NCBI RefSeq assembly: GCF_000633935.1
Contig: NZ_KK214997.1
Coordinates: 197,772-261,771 of the forward strand
Origin: Ectothiorhodospira haloalkaliphila ATCC 51935
Lineage (GTDB): Bacteria > Pseudomonadota > Gammaproteobacteria > Ectothiorhodospirales > Ectothiorhodospiraceae
Direction of reading: 5' to 3'
DNA: 64,000 bases
Made by a program: the position numbers and the translations under genes. Shown one piece after another: positions 39,021-48,041 of the stretch; position 1 is the first letter of the stretch; every line of letters begins with the position of its first letter. Under the pieces are notes generated by a model. That model saw nothing but the letters and a program-made list of their open reading frames with translations. It searched no databases and was not told where the DNA came from.

Positions 39021-39386
39021 TCCACCCTGTTCACGGCCTTTGACCGACGAAGCTGATCCAGATCATGCTCAAGCCAGCTCACACCAACACCCTGACGGTT
39101 TGTCTGGCATTATCTCAAAGTAGCGCTCCAGAGCTGGTGTGTGCCCGTATGGTCACCCAAGGTATGGAGCGTTTGGGAAAGCAAGATTTTTCGGGTCGAG
39201 GGGGCCTATAGACCCGGAAATTGGCGATGTTGTGGTCTAAAATCTAGTGAAATTGATGTTGTTTGTATCACCCAACGCCTTCGGGCCGCCCATGCATGGC
39301 GGGGGCGTCACCCGAAAGCAATCTTGATCGAGGTTCGGTCCAGCCAAATCACCCGGCTAACCCACCCGAAACTTGGAGGAAAAGCA
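39021..39386 (+). promoter_or_regulatory. 366-base region upstream of puhA with a nested stem-loop
   Basis: No gene is supported, although lhaA normally sits here. A nested hairpin at 39281-39317 has outer arms TTCGGG and CCCGAA and inner arms CCGCC and GGCGG. It ends 69 bases before the puhA ATG, so it would lie in the 5' leader if transcription starts upstream. Weak TGT-N12-ACC and TGT-N12-ACG sequences occur, near but not equal to PpsR sites. GGAGG six bases before the ATG is a good ribosome binding site. Confidence 0.5.
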
Positions 39387-40211
39387 ATGCCAACCGGTGC
39401 CATTACTGAATATATGGACGTCGCGCAGGTCACCCTGTACGTCTTCTGGCTGTTCTTCGCAGGTCTAATCTGGTATCTACATCGGGAGAACAAGCGGGAA
39501 GGTTACCCGCTGGAGTCCGACCGCTCCCCCCACATTACCGTGCAAGGTTATCCGGCTGCCCCGGGTCCCAAGGAATACCCCACCATGGACGGCGGTTCCT
39601 TCATCATTGCCAACGGCAACCCCGATACCCGTGACATCAATGCCAAGCCGGCCTGGCCCTTCCCCGGCGCCCCTCTGGATCCCACTGGCAACCCCATGAT
39701 CGACGGCGTGGGTCCCTCCTCCTGGGCCAACCGTGCCGATGAGCCTGACGTAACCATGAACGGCGAGGCCCGCATCGTGCCCATGCGCATCACCAAGCAT
39801 GGCTTCGGGATCTCCAAGAAGGATCCCGATCCCCGCGGCATGACCGTGTTCGCCGCCGACGACAAGCCCGCCGGCACCGTTCGCGACGTGTGGGTGGACC
39901 GCTCCGAGGCCATGCCCCGCTACCTGGAAGTGGAAGTCAAGGGTAGCTCCCGCCGTATCCTGGTGCCCATGTTCCTCTCCAAGGTGACCCGCGCCAAGTA
40001 TGCCGATCCCAAGCTGCCCATGGATCAGCGCCTGAAGGACGGCCGCCCCTATGAGGTTCGTGTGGCTTCCGTGATGGCCAAGCACTTCGCCGATGCCCCT
40101 TCCACGAAGAGCATGGAGAGCGTGACGCGTCTGGAAGAAGACCGCATCATGGCCTACTTCGGTGGTGGCCATTTCTATGCATCCCCGGAGCGTAGGGAAC
40201 CCCTGCTGTGA
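39387..40211 (+). CDS. puhA: Photosynthetic reaction centre H subunit
   Basis: Cytoplasmic-face cap of the reaction centre that anchors L and M and shapes proton delivery to the secondary quinone. The 274-residue product has one membrane helix (about residues 14-32, VTLYVFWLFFAGLIWYLHRE) followed by the conserved REDKREGYPLE-like stretch (here RENKREGYPLESD). The soluble PRC-barrel domain contains VPMRITKHGFGISKKDPDPR and VPMFLSKV. TTGGAGGA upstream fixes the ATG; a longer in-frame reading is rejected. The stop overlaps puhB. Confidence 0.98.
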   Translation: MPTGAITEYMDVAQVTLYVFWLFFAGLIWYLHRENKREGYPLESDRSPHITVQGYPAAPGPKEYPTMDGGSFIIANGNPDTRDINAKPAWPFPGAPLDPTGNPMIDGVGPSSWANRADEPDVTMNGEARIVPMRITKHGFGISKKDPDPRGMTVFAADDKPAGTVRDVWVDRSEAMPRYLEVEVKGSSRRILVPMFLSKVTRAKYADPKLPMDQRLKDGRPYEVRVASVMAKHFADAPSTKSMESVTRLEEDRIMAYFGGGHFYASPERREPLL

Positions 40212-40882
40212 GTCACGACGACCACGCCGCTGAACCGATACGTGGTCTGCCTGAGCTCCCCCCTTCGGGGGAGCGCATCTTGTGGCAAGGTGCTCCTCAT
40301 TGGAGCACCTTCGCCATTCGGGCATTTCACGTCAGAAAGGTCATTCTCTATCTGGCCATCCTGATCGGCCTGCGAGCCATCTTTACCTATGGTGAAACGC
40401 AGTCCCTCGTGACGGCCCTCGCTTCCACCAGCTTCCTGCTCACCCTGTCCGTGACTGCCGTCGGCCTGTTGTTGCTGTTGGCCTGGCTCACGGCGAGAGC
40501 CTCGGTCTACACCATCACCAATCAGCGCATTGTCATACGATTTGGCGTGGCACTGCAGATGAGTGTAAACCTGCCCTATTCCGTGATTGAGTCTGCCTCG
40601 GCCAAGCTCTACAAGGACGGCACAGGTGATATTCCGCTGACGCTCATTCCGCCGGAGCGCGTGTCCTACATCATCCTCTGGCCGCATGTGAAACCCTGGC
40701 GCTGGATGGCTCCACAGCCCATGCTGCGCGGAGTGCCCAATGCCCGGCGCGTGGCGGATATCCTCGCCAAGGCCATGGCCGAAGATCAGAAGAACCGTGC
40801 CGAAAACCCGGATCAGGCCGAAGCAGCTGACACGGCATCCGCACCCCAGACCCACCGACAAGCCGCCGGTGAAACTGCCTGA
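40208..40882 (+). CDS. puhB: Photosynthetic complex assembly protein PuhB
   Basis: Membrane protein needed for reaction-centre assembly. The 224-residue product opens with the bacterial PH-like segment GERILWQGAPHWSTFAIRAF and has about three membrane helices: two near residues 40-60 and 70-98, and a third, weaker one. The PH-domain block YTITNQRIVIRFGVALQMSV follows. The start is GTG overlapping the puhA stop (GTGA), and the stop overlaps puhC (TGATG). The C-terminus is Ala/Glu-rich and variable. Confidence 0.94.
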   Translation: MSHDDHAAEPIRGLPELPPSGERILWQGAPHWSTFAIRAFHVRKVILYLAILIGLRAIFTYGETQSLVTALASTSFLLTLSVTAVGLLLLLAWLTARASVYTITNQRIVIRFGVALQMSVNLPYSVIESASAKLYKDGTGDIPLTLIPPERVSYIILWPHVKPWRWMAPQPMLRGVPNARRVADILAKAMAEDQKNRAENPDQAEAADTASAPQTHRQAAGETA

Positions 40883-41373
40883 TGACTGACTCCAACGGCT
40901 CCTCCCGTTCCCCGCGCCGATTCCTGTTTCCAGGAATCGGCGTTATTCTCCTGGCCATCGCCTTCGGCGTGTACTATCTGGCCAGCAGCGCCGTCTCCCC
41001 TCCGGCTTCGACGGAACCCGCGACAACAGCGGAACCCGCCGAGCAGGATCTGACGGTTGTGCAATCCGTGCGCTTGAAGCCCCGGGAGAAGCCCGGCGGC
41101 TACATGGAAATCGTCGACGCCGACACCAACCAGGTGCTCAAGCTCATCGAACCCAGTGGCGGTGGTTTCATGCGCACCGTCCTGCGCATCATTGCCCTGG
41201 ACCGTCGGCATCTGGATGACCATGAAGATCTACCCTTCCTGCTGACCCGTTGGTCGGATGGTGGTCTGAGCCTTGAAGATCCCGTGACCGGCAACCGCTA
41301 CAAGCTCAACGCGTTTGGCTCCACCAACGCCGCTGCTTTTGCAGAGCTACTTGATTCGGCTCAAGATTCCTGA
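40882..41373 (+). CDS. puhC: Photosynthetic complex assembly protein PuhC
   Basis: Small membrane-anchored protein involved in organising light-harvesting complex 1 around the reaction centre. The 163-residue product has one helix (about residues 14-34, FLFPGIGVILLAIAFGVYYL) and a periplasmic domain with GGGFMRTVLRIIALDRRHLD and FLLTRWSDGGLSLEDPVTG, typical of PuhC. The start overlaps the puhB stop. Confidence 0.93.
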   Translation: MTDSNGSSRSPRRFLFPGIGVILLAIAFGVYYLASSAVSPPASTEPATTAEPAEQDLTVVQSVRLKPREKPGGYMEIVDADTNQVLKLIEPSGGGFMRTVLRIIALDRRHLDDHEDLPFLLTRWSDGGLSLEDPVTGNRYKLNAFGSTNAAAFAELLDSAQDS

Positions 41374-41512
41374 GCCTTCTCCTTAGCAGCGCCTCGCGGG
41401 ACTCGCCACCGGTATCCAAAAGACGGTAAAGTTTCGCCCATCGACTCAGGCCGCAGTCGAACCCAGTTCCCCGGGATCCCATGCGTGCCGGGAAAATGAG
41501 GAGAATTCAGCG

Positions 41513-41596
41513 ATGAACGGCACCGTGGCAAGCGCTTTGCCCCACCCACTACCCACGACAACGCCCGCCCGGGTGTCCATAACCTGTGCACGGTGA
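41513..41596 (+). CDS. Tiny ORF between puhC and puhE, 27 residues
   Basis: A 27-codon ORF preceded by GAGGAG at a proper distance from its ATG. It ends seven bases before the puhE GTG start. The peptide (MNGTVASALPHPLPTTTPAR and seven more residues) is not recognised. Its termination beside a weakly marked GTG start suggests translational coupling. It lies where acsF is normally found, but it does not resemble the N-terminus of AcsF. Confidence 0.4.
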   Translation: MNGTVASALPHPLPTTTPARVSITCAR

Positions 41597-41603
41597 GGGG
41601 CCG

Positions 41604-42476
41604 GTGATTCAATACGGTCTGCCTATCCTCTACGTGATATTCCTCTGGTGGTTCAGCACCGGAGCCATCATCTATCTGGACGGACTGCCACAACGGACCT
41701 ACCGCTGGAGCATGCTGGGCGCCTCGGTGCTCGCGGGCATCGCGCTTTACGCCCTGGCCTTGACCGCCCATCAGGAAACACTGTTTGGGGCCTATGTGGC
41801 CTTCACAGGCGCCATCATCCTCTGGGGTTGGGTGGAAATGAGTTTCCTCATGGGCATGATCACCGGCTCCAGGCGCAGTCGTTGCCCTGAAGGTGCCCTG
41901 GGCTGGCGACGATTCATCTACGCCGTTCAGGCCATCCTCTACCATGAATTCGCCCTTATCATCGCAGCCCTGGCCATCGTGCTGGTCACCTGGGGGGGCG
42001 CCAACATGGTGGGGCTGTACACCTTCCTCATCCTGTGGGTGATGCGAACCAGCACCAAGCTCAACGTATTCCTGGGTGTTCGCAACCTCAATGAAGAGTG
42101 GTTGCCCGATCATCTGCGCTATCTGGAAAGCTATTTCCGCAAGAAGCCCATGAACCTGCTGTTTCCGATCTCGGTCACCGCATCCACCATCGTCGCGGTA
42201 TTGATCGTGCAGACGGCCATGGACCCATCTGCCACCACTCATCAGGTGGCGGGCGCGACCTTCCTGGCGATACTCATGATCCTCGCGATCCTGGAACACT
42301 GGTTCCTGGTGTTGCCCCTGCCCTCCCAGGCTCTATGGAATTGGGCGCTGCGCTCGCGCCAACCCGATGAGGCCCATTTCAGGCCCATCTACCCAACCAT
42401 CAAGGCGGCCAACGACCCGGACAAGAATTCCCCCTCGCCGGGCCTGACCGTCAGTCCCAGTCGCCTTCGTTACTGA
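41604..42476 (+). CDS. puhE: Putative photosynthetic complex assembly protein PuhE
   Basis: Polytopic membrane protein that affects reaction-centre levels. The 290-residue product has about seven membrane helices, beginning IQYGLPILYVIFLWWFSTGA. It includes the PuhE blocks WGWVEMSFLMGMITGSRR, LYHEFALIIAALAIVLVTWG and RTSTKLNVFLGVRNLNEEWL. The start is taken as GTG at 41604, with GAGGGG close upstream; GTG at 41586 is an alternative adding six residues. Confidence 0.92.
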   Translation: MIQYGLPILYVIFLWWFSTGAIIYLDGLPQRTYRWSMLGASVLAGIALYALALTAHQETLFGAYVAFTGAIILWGWVEMSFLMGMITGSRRSRCPEGALGWRRFIYAVQAILYHEFALIIAALAIVLVTWGGANMVGLYTFLILWVMRTSTKLNVFLGVRNLNEEWLPDHLRYLESYFRKKPMNLLFPISVTASTIVAVLIVQTAMDPSATTHQVAGATFLAILMILAILEHWFLVLPLPSQALWNWALRSRQPDEAHFRPIYPTIKAANDPDKNSPSPGLTVSPSRLRY

Positions 42477-42485
42477 CTGCACACC

Positions 42486-43088
42486 ATGACCGAACACAAC
42501 CCAACCGTGGCCCGGATCGGGCCGAACTCCATCACTCGCATGGCCCAGGCGCTGCGCCACCAGCACGATGAGCCGTTGACGACACGCATCTTCGAGGCTG
42601 CAGGGCTCACCGATCATCTGACGCACCCGCCCACCACCATGGTGGACGAGCGCGACGTGACGGCCCTGCATCGGGCGCTGCGAGAAGCACTCTCCCCGGA
42701 GCAGGCGGCCGCCGTATCCTTGGAGGCAGGTCACCTCACCGGCGACTACCTGCTGGCCAACCGCATTCCCAAACCGGTGCAGTCCATCCTGAAACTCCTC
42801 CCTGCTGGCCCGTCCAGTCGCATACTGCTCAAAGCCATCGAGCGCAATGCCTGGACCTTCACCGGCAGCGGCCAGTTCCAGGTCAACCATCGCCCCAACC
42901 TCACGCTGACCATCACCAATAGCCCCCTGTGCCGAGATGCGCAGTCCGCGCACCCGGTCTGCGATTACTACGCGGGCACCTTCCAGCGTCTGTTCCAGGT
43001 GCTGGTGCATCCCGAAACCCGGGTAACGGAAACACAATGCGCCGCAGCAGGCGCCGCCCACTGCGTATTCGAGGTACGTTGGCGATGA
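42486..43088 (+). CDS. bchJ: Bacteriochlorophyll 4-vinyl reductase-associated protein BchJ
   Basis: V4R-domain protein of 200 residues, historically called the 4-vinyl reductase, although BciA/BciB enzymes are now credited with that reaction and BchJ may act as a helper or chaperone of intermediates. V4R features include SLEAGHLTGDYLLANRIP and the C-terminal metal-binding cysteine/histidine set (HPVCDYYAGTFQRLFQVL and TQCAAAGAAHCVFEVRW). It lies nine bases after puhE. Confidence 0.9.
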   Translation: MTEHNPTVARIGPNSITRMAQALRHQHDEPLTTRIFEAAGLTDHLTHPPTTMVDERDVTALHRALREALSPEQAAAVSLEAGHLTGDYLLANRIPKPVQSILKLLPAGPSSRILLKAIERNAWTFTGSGQFQVNHRPNLTLTITNSPLCRDAQSAHPVCDYYAGTFQRLFQVLVHPETRVTETQCAAAGAAHCVFEVRWR

Positions 43089-43117
43089 AGTTCCCCACGG
43101 CCTGACAGGAATCCATC

Positions 43118-44683
43118 ATGCATCGCGCTCTCCAGCCTGTTGTTTGTACCGCCTTGATGACCCTGGCCATTGCCCTTCCCGCCCAGGCCGGACAAATCAC
43201 CCAGGTGACCGTCTACCCGGATCGGGCCGGCATCATCATGGAAAAGGAACTGACCCTGGAGGCGGGAGAAGGCGTGGTCAGCATCGATGGGTTGCCCGCC
43301 CGGCTGGATGTGAACACCGTTCGCGTGCGGGCCAGCGGGCCACAGGGCATGCGGCTGGGGGCCCTGGAAACCCGAACCATCCCGGGACGGGATCTCGCTC
43401 ATCCACGTGAGCAGGCGCTCACAGAGCAACTCCAGGAACTGGAGGATGAAAAGCGCCACATCGACGATCGGATTCGTGCCCATCAGGTGCAGATGCGCCT
43501 GATTGAGCAACTGGGTACGCATCCCGAGGCCCTGCCAGACGCTGGTGAATGGCCAAAGGCCTGGGGGCGGGTGGGCGAAGGGGCCTTGAGCGTTCTCGAC
43601 GCCATCCATCAACAGGAACGGGCCCGCCGCACCCTGGAAGCCGAGATTCAGCGTGTGCGCCGCGAGCTTGAGCAACTTCAAAGTGGCCGACGCGACAGCC
43701 TCCAGGCACGCATTCACTATCACAGCCCCGAGGCGGCCAGTGCCACGGTCACCCTGGAATACACCGTCCGCGACGCCCGCTGGACTCCGCTCTACGAGGC
43801 CCGCCTGGACACCGATACCCAGGAACTGCGCCTGATCCAGCGTGCCGAGGTGCGTCAGAACACCGGCCAGGACTGGTCGGACATCCCCTTGTACCTGTCC
43901 ACGGCCCAGCCTCGACTGGGGGGGCATCTGCCGCTACCTCCTCCCTGGTACCTGGATGTCCCCAGGCCCGCACCCACCACGACACGACTCTCAAGGTCGT
44001 TGCCGGAAGCGGCCCTGGCGGCCGAAGCCGACACGGCACAACTGGAGGGCACGACCTTCACGGCCCGTTATCGGGTGCCCGGCCGCGTGAACATCGCCTC
44101 GGATAACCAGCCTCATCGCCACAACCTGGGTGAAGAGGTCATGGAAGCCCGGCTTTCGGTGCGCGCCGCGCCCCGAATGGCGCCGCGTGCCTACCTGTTT
44201 GCCGAAAGCGTATTCGAGGGTGAGACGCCGCTGCTACCGGGTCCACTGACCCTGTTTCAGGATGGCGCACTGGTGGGGCAGCATCAGCTCGCTGGGCTGC
44301 GCCCGAACAGTGAATTGGAGATGGCTTTCGGCGTGGACGAGCGCATCGGCATTGATTACCGGATGGAGCGTGACGAAAAGGGTCAGGAAGGCCGCCTTCG
44401 GCGTCAGAACAGGCTGCAACGCAGTTACTTGATGACACTTCACAACAGTCATGGCCGCGATGTGGAGATGACCATTCTTGACCGTCTGCCAGTCTCCCGC
44501 GACGAGCGCATCACGGTCACCCTGGCCGAAGACGCCAGTGAACCCTCGGAACGGGACATGAATGACGACCGTGGCCTGCTGGCCTGGCACCGCACCGTCG
44601 AAGCGGGCGAGGAGCTCACCCTGCGCTTCTCCTACACAGTGACCTGGCCCGACGACATGGACACACCCACAGCCCTGCGTTGA
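43118..44683 (+). CDS. DUF4139 / mucoidy-inhibitor MuiA family protein
   Basis: Exported protein of 521 residues: signal peptide about residues 1-24 (ending PAQAG), an N-terminal DUF4140-type domain (ITQVTVYPDRAGIIMEKELT), and a coiled coil at about 90-190. The DUF4139 beta-rich domain runs to the end (LEYTVRDARWTPLYEARLDT, then YLSTAQPRLGG). Function in bacteria is unsettled; the name comes from mucoidy suppression in an enteric host. It follows bchJ by only 29 bases with no terminator, so it is probably cotranscribed with the puh genes. It may alternatively be a separate envelope gene. Confidence 0.85.
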   Translation: MHRALQPVVCTALMTLAIALPAQAGQITQVTVYPDRAGIIMEKELTLEAGEGVVSIDGLPARLDVNTVRVRASGPQGMRLGALETRTIPGRDLAHPREQALTEQLQELEDEKRHIDDRIRAHQVQMRLIEQLGTHPEALPDAGEWPKAWGRVGEGALSVLDAIHQQERARRTLEAEIQRVRRELEQLQSGRRDSLQARIHYHSPEAASATVTLEYTVRDARWTPLYEARLDTDTQELRLIQRAEVRQNTGQDWSDIPLYLSTAQPRLGGHLPLPPPWYLDVPRPAPTTTRLSRSLPEAALAAEADTAQLEGTTFTARYRVPGRVNIASDNQPHRHNLGEEVMEARLSVRAAPRMAPRAYLFAESVFEGETPLLPGPLTLFQDGALVGQHQLAGLRPNSELEMAFGVDERIGIDYRMERDEKGQEGRLRRQNRLQRSYLMTLHNSHGRDVEMTILDRLPVSRDERITVTLAEDASEPSERDMNDDRGLLAWHRTVEAGEELTLRFSYTVTWPDDMDTPTALR

Positions 44684-44750
44684 ACGTCCGTCTCCCCAGC
44701 AGCGAGCTGAACCGCTCCGGATCGCGCCATCAAGGCACACTGCAACCCGG

Positions 44751-46244
44751 CTAATCCCGCCCGTATAACTCCACCAGGCGGCGCAGATCGGAGGCGAGTT
44801 CCTGCGGCACATCCTCCCACTGGAAACGCCACGCCCAATTGTCTGACGTGGTCCCGGGCACGTTCATGCGATGTGATCCGTCCAGCGCCAGGGCGTCCTG
44901 CATGGGCACCACCGCCAGGCGGGCCACAGAGGCCAGAGCACTGCGGATCAGCGGCCAGGGCATGGGCTCTGACGGGTGCCCCAGATAGTCCAGCACATGA
45001 TGTTGCAGGCTCTCGTCACAGGTCTCGAACCACCCCAGGGTGGTGTCATTGTCATGGGTGCCGGTATAAACCACCGAATTGGCAACATGCTGATGGGGCA
45101 GATAGGGGTTTGTCGCCCCGCCCTCGAAGGCGAAATGCAGGATCTTCATCCCCGGCAGACCGTTATCGTCCCGCAGGGCCTCCACCTGATCGGTGATCAC
45201 CCCCAGATCCTCGGCCACCAGAGGCAAGCTGCCAAAGTGCTCCCGCAGGCGCTCGAACAACGCCTTGCCCGGCGCCACGGTCCAATGCCCGTTCATGGCA
45301 GTATCGTCCTCGACCGGGATGGACCAGTAGGACTCGAAGCCACGGAAATGGTCGATTCGGATCAAATCCACCATTTCCAGCGCAGCACCGATGCGTTCTA
45401 TCCACCAGGCGAAACCCTCCTCCCGCATGCGTTCCCAGTCGTAATGAGGGTTGCCCCAGCGCTGGCCCGTGGCAGAGAAATAATCCGGTGGCACACCGGC
45501 CACGTGAACCGGTCGCCCTTGATCATCCAGATCGAAGAGCTCGCGATGGGCCCACACATCCGCGCTGTCGTGGGCCACAAAGATGGGCATATCGCCGAAC
45601 AGCAGGATACCCCGGTGGTTGGCGTGCTGTTTGACCGCCGCCCATTGCAGATAGAACAAAAACTGCTCGAAACGATACTGCGCCAGGCTGTCCGCCAGGC
45701 GCTCCCGCGCCCCGGCCATGGCTTCGGGCTCCCGGTCGCGCAGCGCCGGCGCCCAGTCCCACCAGGGGGCCAGGTCGTGCTCACGCTTGAGGGCCAGATA
45801 CAGGACATAGTCCTCCAGCCAGAAGGCATGTTGCGCCCTGAAATCCTCGAAGGCCTGACGATCATCGCCGTTGGCCCCATCCATGAACCCTTCGTGGGCC
45901 TTGCGCAGAGTCACGGAGTTGAAGGGATCCAGCGCCCCTTGCTCATCCGGCAGGGCATCATCCACCAACCAGCCACGCGCTTTCAGATCGGCCAGGCAGA
46001 TCAACTGGGTGCTGCCGGCATGCACCGACATGCACTGGTAAGGTGAGCCGCCCTCATGGGGCTGATTCAGGGGCAGCACCTGCCAGACGGTGACGCCGGC
46101 AGAGGCCAGGAAGTCGACGAAACGGTGGGCCTGTGACCCCAGCGCGCCCTGTCGACCTGATCCGGGAAGGGAGGTGGGATGGAGCAGGATGCCGGCACGA
46201 CGCCGGTCCAGCGTGGATGATGCTTGGGCGCTGTGTTCTGCCAC
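44751..46244 (-). CDS. malQ: 4-alpha-glucanotransferase (amylomaltase, GH77)
   Basis: Transfers maltodextrin segments between glucans in glycogen turnover. The 497-residue product has the GH77 layout: WQVLPLNQPHEGGSPYQCMS near the N-terminus, the nucleophile aspartate in IRIDHFRGFESYW, the acid/base glutamate in LVAEDLGVITDQV and the transition-state aspartate in VVYTGTHDNDTTLGWF. Length fits plant-type/bacterial DPE1-like enzymes. It lies 51 bases after the GH57 gene, as the last gene of the leftward glycogen run. Confidence 0.96.
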   Translation of the reverse strand: MAEHSAQASSTLDRRRAGILLHPTSLPGSGRQGALGSQAHRFVDFLASAGVTVWQVLPLNQPHEGGSPYQCMSVHAGSTQLICLADLKARGWLVDDALPDEQGALDPFNSVTLRKAHEGFMDGANGDDRQAFEDFRAQHAFWLEDYVLYLALKREHDLAPWWDWAPALRDREPEAMAGARERLADSLAQYRFEQFLFYLQWAAVKQHANHRGILLFGDMPIFVAHDSADVWAHRELFDLDDQGRPVHVAGVPPDYFSATGQRWGNPHYDWERMREEGFAWWIERIGAALEMVDLIRIDHFRGFESYWSIPVEDDTAMNGHWTVAPGKALFERLREHFGSLPLVAEDLGVITDQVEALRDDNGLPGMKILHFAFEGGATNPYLPHQHVANSVVYTGTHDNDTTLGWFETCDESLQHHVLDYLGHPSEPMPWPLIRSALASVARLAVVPMQDALALDGSHRMNVPGTTSDNWAWRFQWEDVPQELASDLRRLVELYGRD

Positions 46245-46295
46245 AGTTCCTCCGTCCTGTGCGTGGGATTCCGGGTCTTCGGCGAACTGACGGGC

Positions 46296-48041
46296 TCACC
46301 CGTCAGTTTTTTGTCCTTGCCGCATCACGCCCCCGGCGGCGGGTTCGCCACTGCCCCGGCTGAGCACGTGCGACAACTCCTCTGGCGGGGCCTCTCCCAG
46401 CAAACGGTAGAGGTGAACCAGGTGTTGGCGATACAGGCGTTCAAACAGGCTGACGGTGCCCGCCGGATTGTAGTCGCCAAACCACCAGCACCAGTCCGAC
46501 CCCTCGCATACCGCCAGTTGCCGGGTGGCTGCCTCCACTTGCGCCTCCGTCAGCCGCCCTTGGGCCATCACCCGATCAAAACACTGCTTGGCCTGAATGA
46601 GCATTTCCCAGCCTCGATTCTTGTCCCGGGAACCGACCCAGGTATCGAAGTTGCCATACACCCAGCTCCCTGCCACCACATGCTTCAACGACTCCCGCGG
46701 ACTCACGTTGAGACAATCGGCGAATGTGGCGAGTTCGATGTCGGGGTGTTCCGCAAGCCGACGGTACAGAGCGGAGAGGAAGTAGTAACCATTGGCCGGG
46801 TAATACTCCCAGGCATTTTCACCATCCAGAATCACCGTGACCAGGGCGCCGCGCCCCTGGCTGCCATGGACACGGTTCCAGCGTTGACCGATGCCCTCCA
46901 GATGATGCACGAAATCCCCCACGGCGTCGTCACCGTGCCAGTCGGTATAACGAAACCCAATGGAATCCGAAAGACCATCGTCGCGGAAGAACAGGGACAG
47001 TTCACGGTCCTGAAAACGGTAGGGCTGGTACAGCCAGTCACGGTCCTCGGGCAGCTCCTCGTCCCGCCCCTGCCTGAGGGAATGGGTGAGCACCCCCTCC
47101 CCCGACGCAGACCAGCGGATACCCGCCTCGTCCAGTAAAGCCAGCGTCGCATCGCTGACGCTGCCCTCGGACGGCCAGCAGCCGGCCGGCCGCCGCCCAA
47201 AATGCCGCTCGAAGCTCTCCAGCCCCTGTTGCAGATGCCACTGCACCCGCGCACGGCCATCAGGATACTGGCCGCTTAGGGGTAATTCCGCCGATGGCGC
47301 CGCTTCGTGAGCCGATGCCATGTCCAGCATCAGCGGCATGATGGGATGAGCATAAGGGCTGAAGGACAGTTCCACCCGACCCGAGTCCGCCAGACGGCGA
47401 TACCGATCCAGGAGGCCACCCAGCAGTTCATCGATCACCTCCAGGAGCAGCCGGCGCTGCGACGGCGTGAAATCCCGCCCCTGTTCCATCAGGGGCTTGA
47501 TCCGTGGATCGGTACGGCGCACCGTCTCGCCCAGCCAGACCAGGTGATACCAGGTGACCAGATCAAAGAAGAAGTGATCCCCCTGATAGGACACATAGTC
47601 GGGGTGCTGCTTGAGCCAGGACACCATGTCCGCCAGCAGGCGGTAGGGGCCGAACGGCTCGATCAGACGCTGACGATTGGCACGTGTACAAGCCTCTGCC
47701 AGGTTGAGTCGCTGGGAGGGTTCATGGGGTGGCCGATCGGCCACCAGCAGGGCCAGTACCGGGTCATGGATCTCGCCCTCGCCCTTGAGAAAGGCACTTA
47801 CCTGGCCGGCGTAGTCCTCGATCTGATCCAGGAGGATCGGGGCAAAGTTCACTACCGCCCGCGCGCCCGGCTCCGCCTCCAGGTGCGCCGCCATATCCAC
47901 GTAATCCTTGATGGCGTGCAGATACGTCCAGGGCAGTGCGTATTCACCGGTATGGCCGTCCAGGTACTGGGGCTGATGCATGTGCCAGCACAGTACCACC
48001 CGTAACGGCGGATGGACCGCGTTCGGCTGATCAGACGCCAT
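46296..48041 (-). CDS. Glycoside hydrolase family 57 alpha-glucan enzyme
   Basis: The 581-residue product has the GH57 motifs in order: [12 protein letters not shown] (motif 1), [13 protein letters not shown] with the glutamate nucleophile, [12 protein letters not shown] with the catalytic aspartate, and [20 protein letters not shown]. Family members are alpha-amylases, branching enzymes, 4-alpha-glucanotransferases or amylopullulanases. This domain set resembles the amylopullulanase-like/alpha-amylase group more than GH57 branching enzymes, but the exact reaction is not decided. The start overlaps the glgC stop by 11 bases, which ties it to glycogen metabolism. Confidence 0.88.
   Translation of the reverse strand: MASDQPNAVHPPLRVVLCWHMHQPQYLDGHTGEYALPWTYLHAIKDYVDMAAHLEAEPGARAVVNFAPILLDQIEDYAGQVSAFLKGEGEIHDPVLALLVADRPPHEPSQRLNLAEACTRANRQRLIEPFGPYRLLADMVSWLKQHPDYVSYQGDHFFFDLVTWYHLVWLGETVRRTDPRIKPLMEQGRDFTPSQRRLLLEVIDELLGGLLDRYRRLADSGRVELSFSPYAHPIMPLMLDMASAHEAAPSAELPLSGQYPDGRARVQWHLQQGLESFERHFGRRPAGCWPSEGSVSDATLALLDEAGIRWSASGEGVLTHSLRQGRDEELPEDRDWLYQPYRFQDRELSLFFRDDGLSDSIGFRYTDWHGDDAVGDFVHHLEGIGQRWNRVHGSQGRGALVTVILDGENAWEYYPANGYYFLSALYRRLAEHPDIELATFADCLNVSPRESLKHVVAGSWVYGNFDTWVGSRDKNRGWEMLIQAKQCFDRVMAQGRLTEAQVEAATRQLAVCEGSDWCWWFGDYNPAGTVSLFERLYRQHLVHLYRLLGEAPPEELSHVLSRGSGEPAAGGVMRQGQKTDG

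Noticed and set aside
39021..39386. PpsR binding sites before puhA
   Set aside because: Only TGT-N12-ACC and TGT-N12-ACG near-misses were found; single near-matches are expected by chance in 366 bases.
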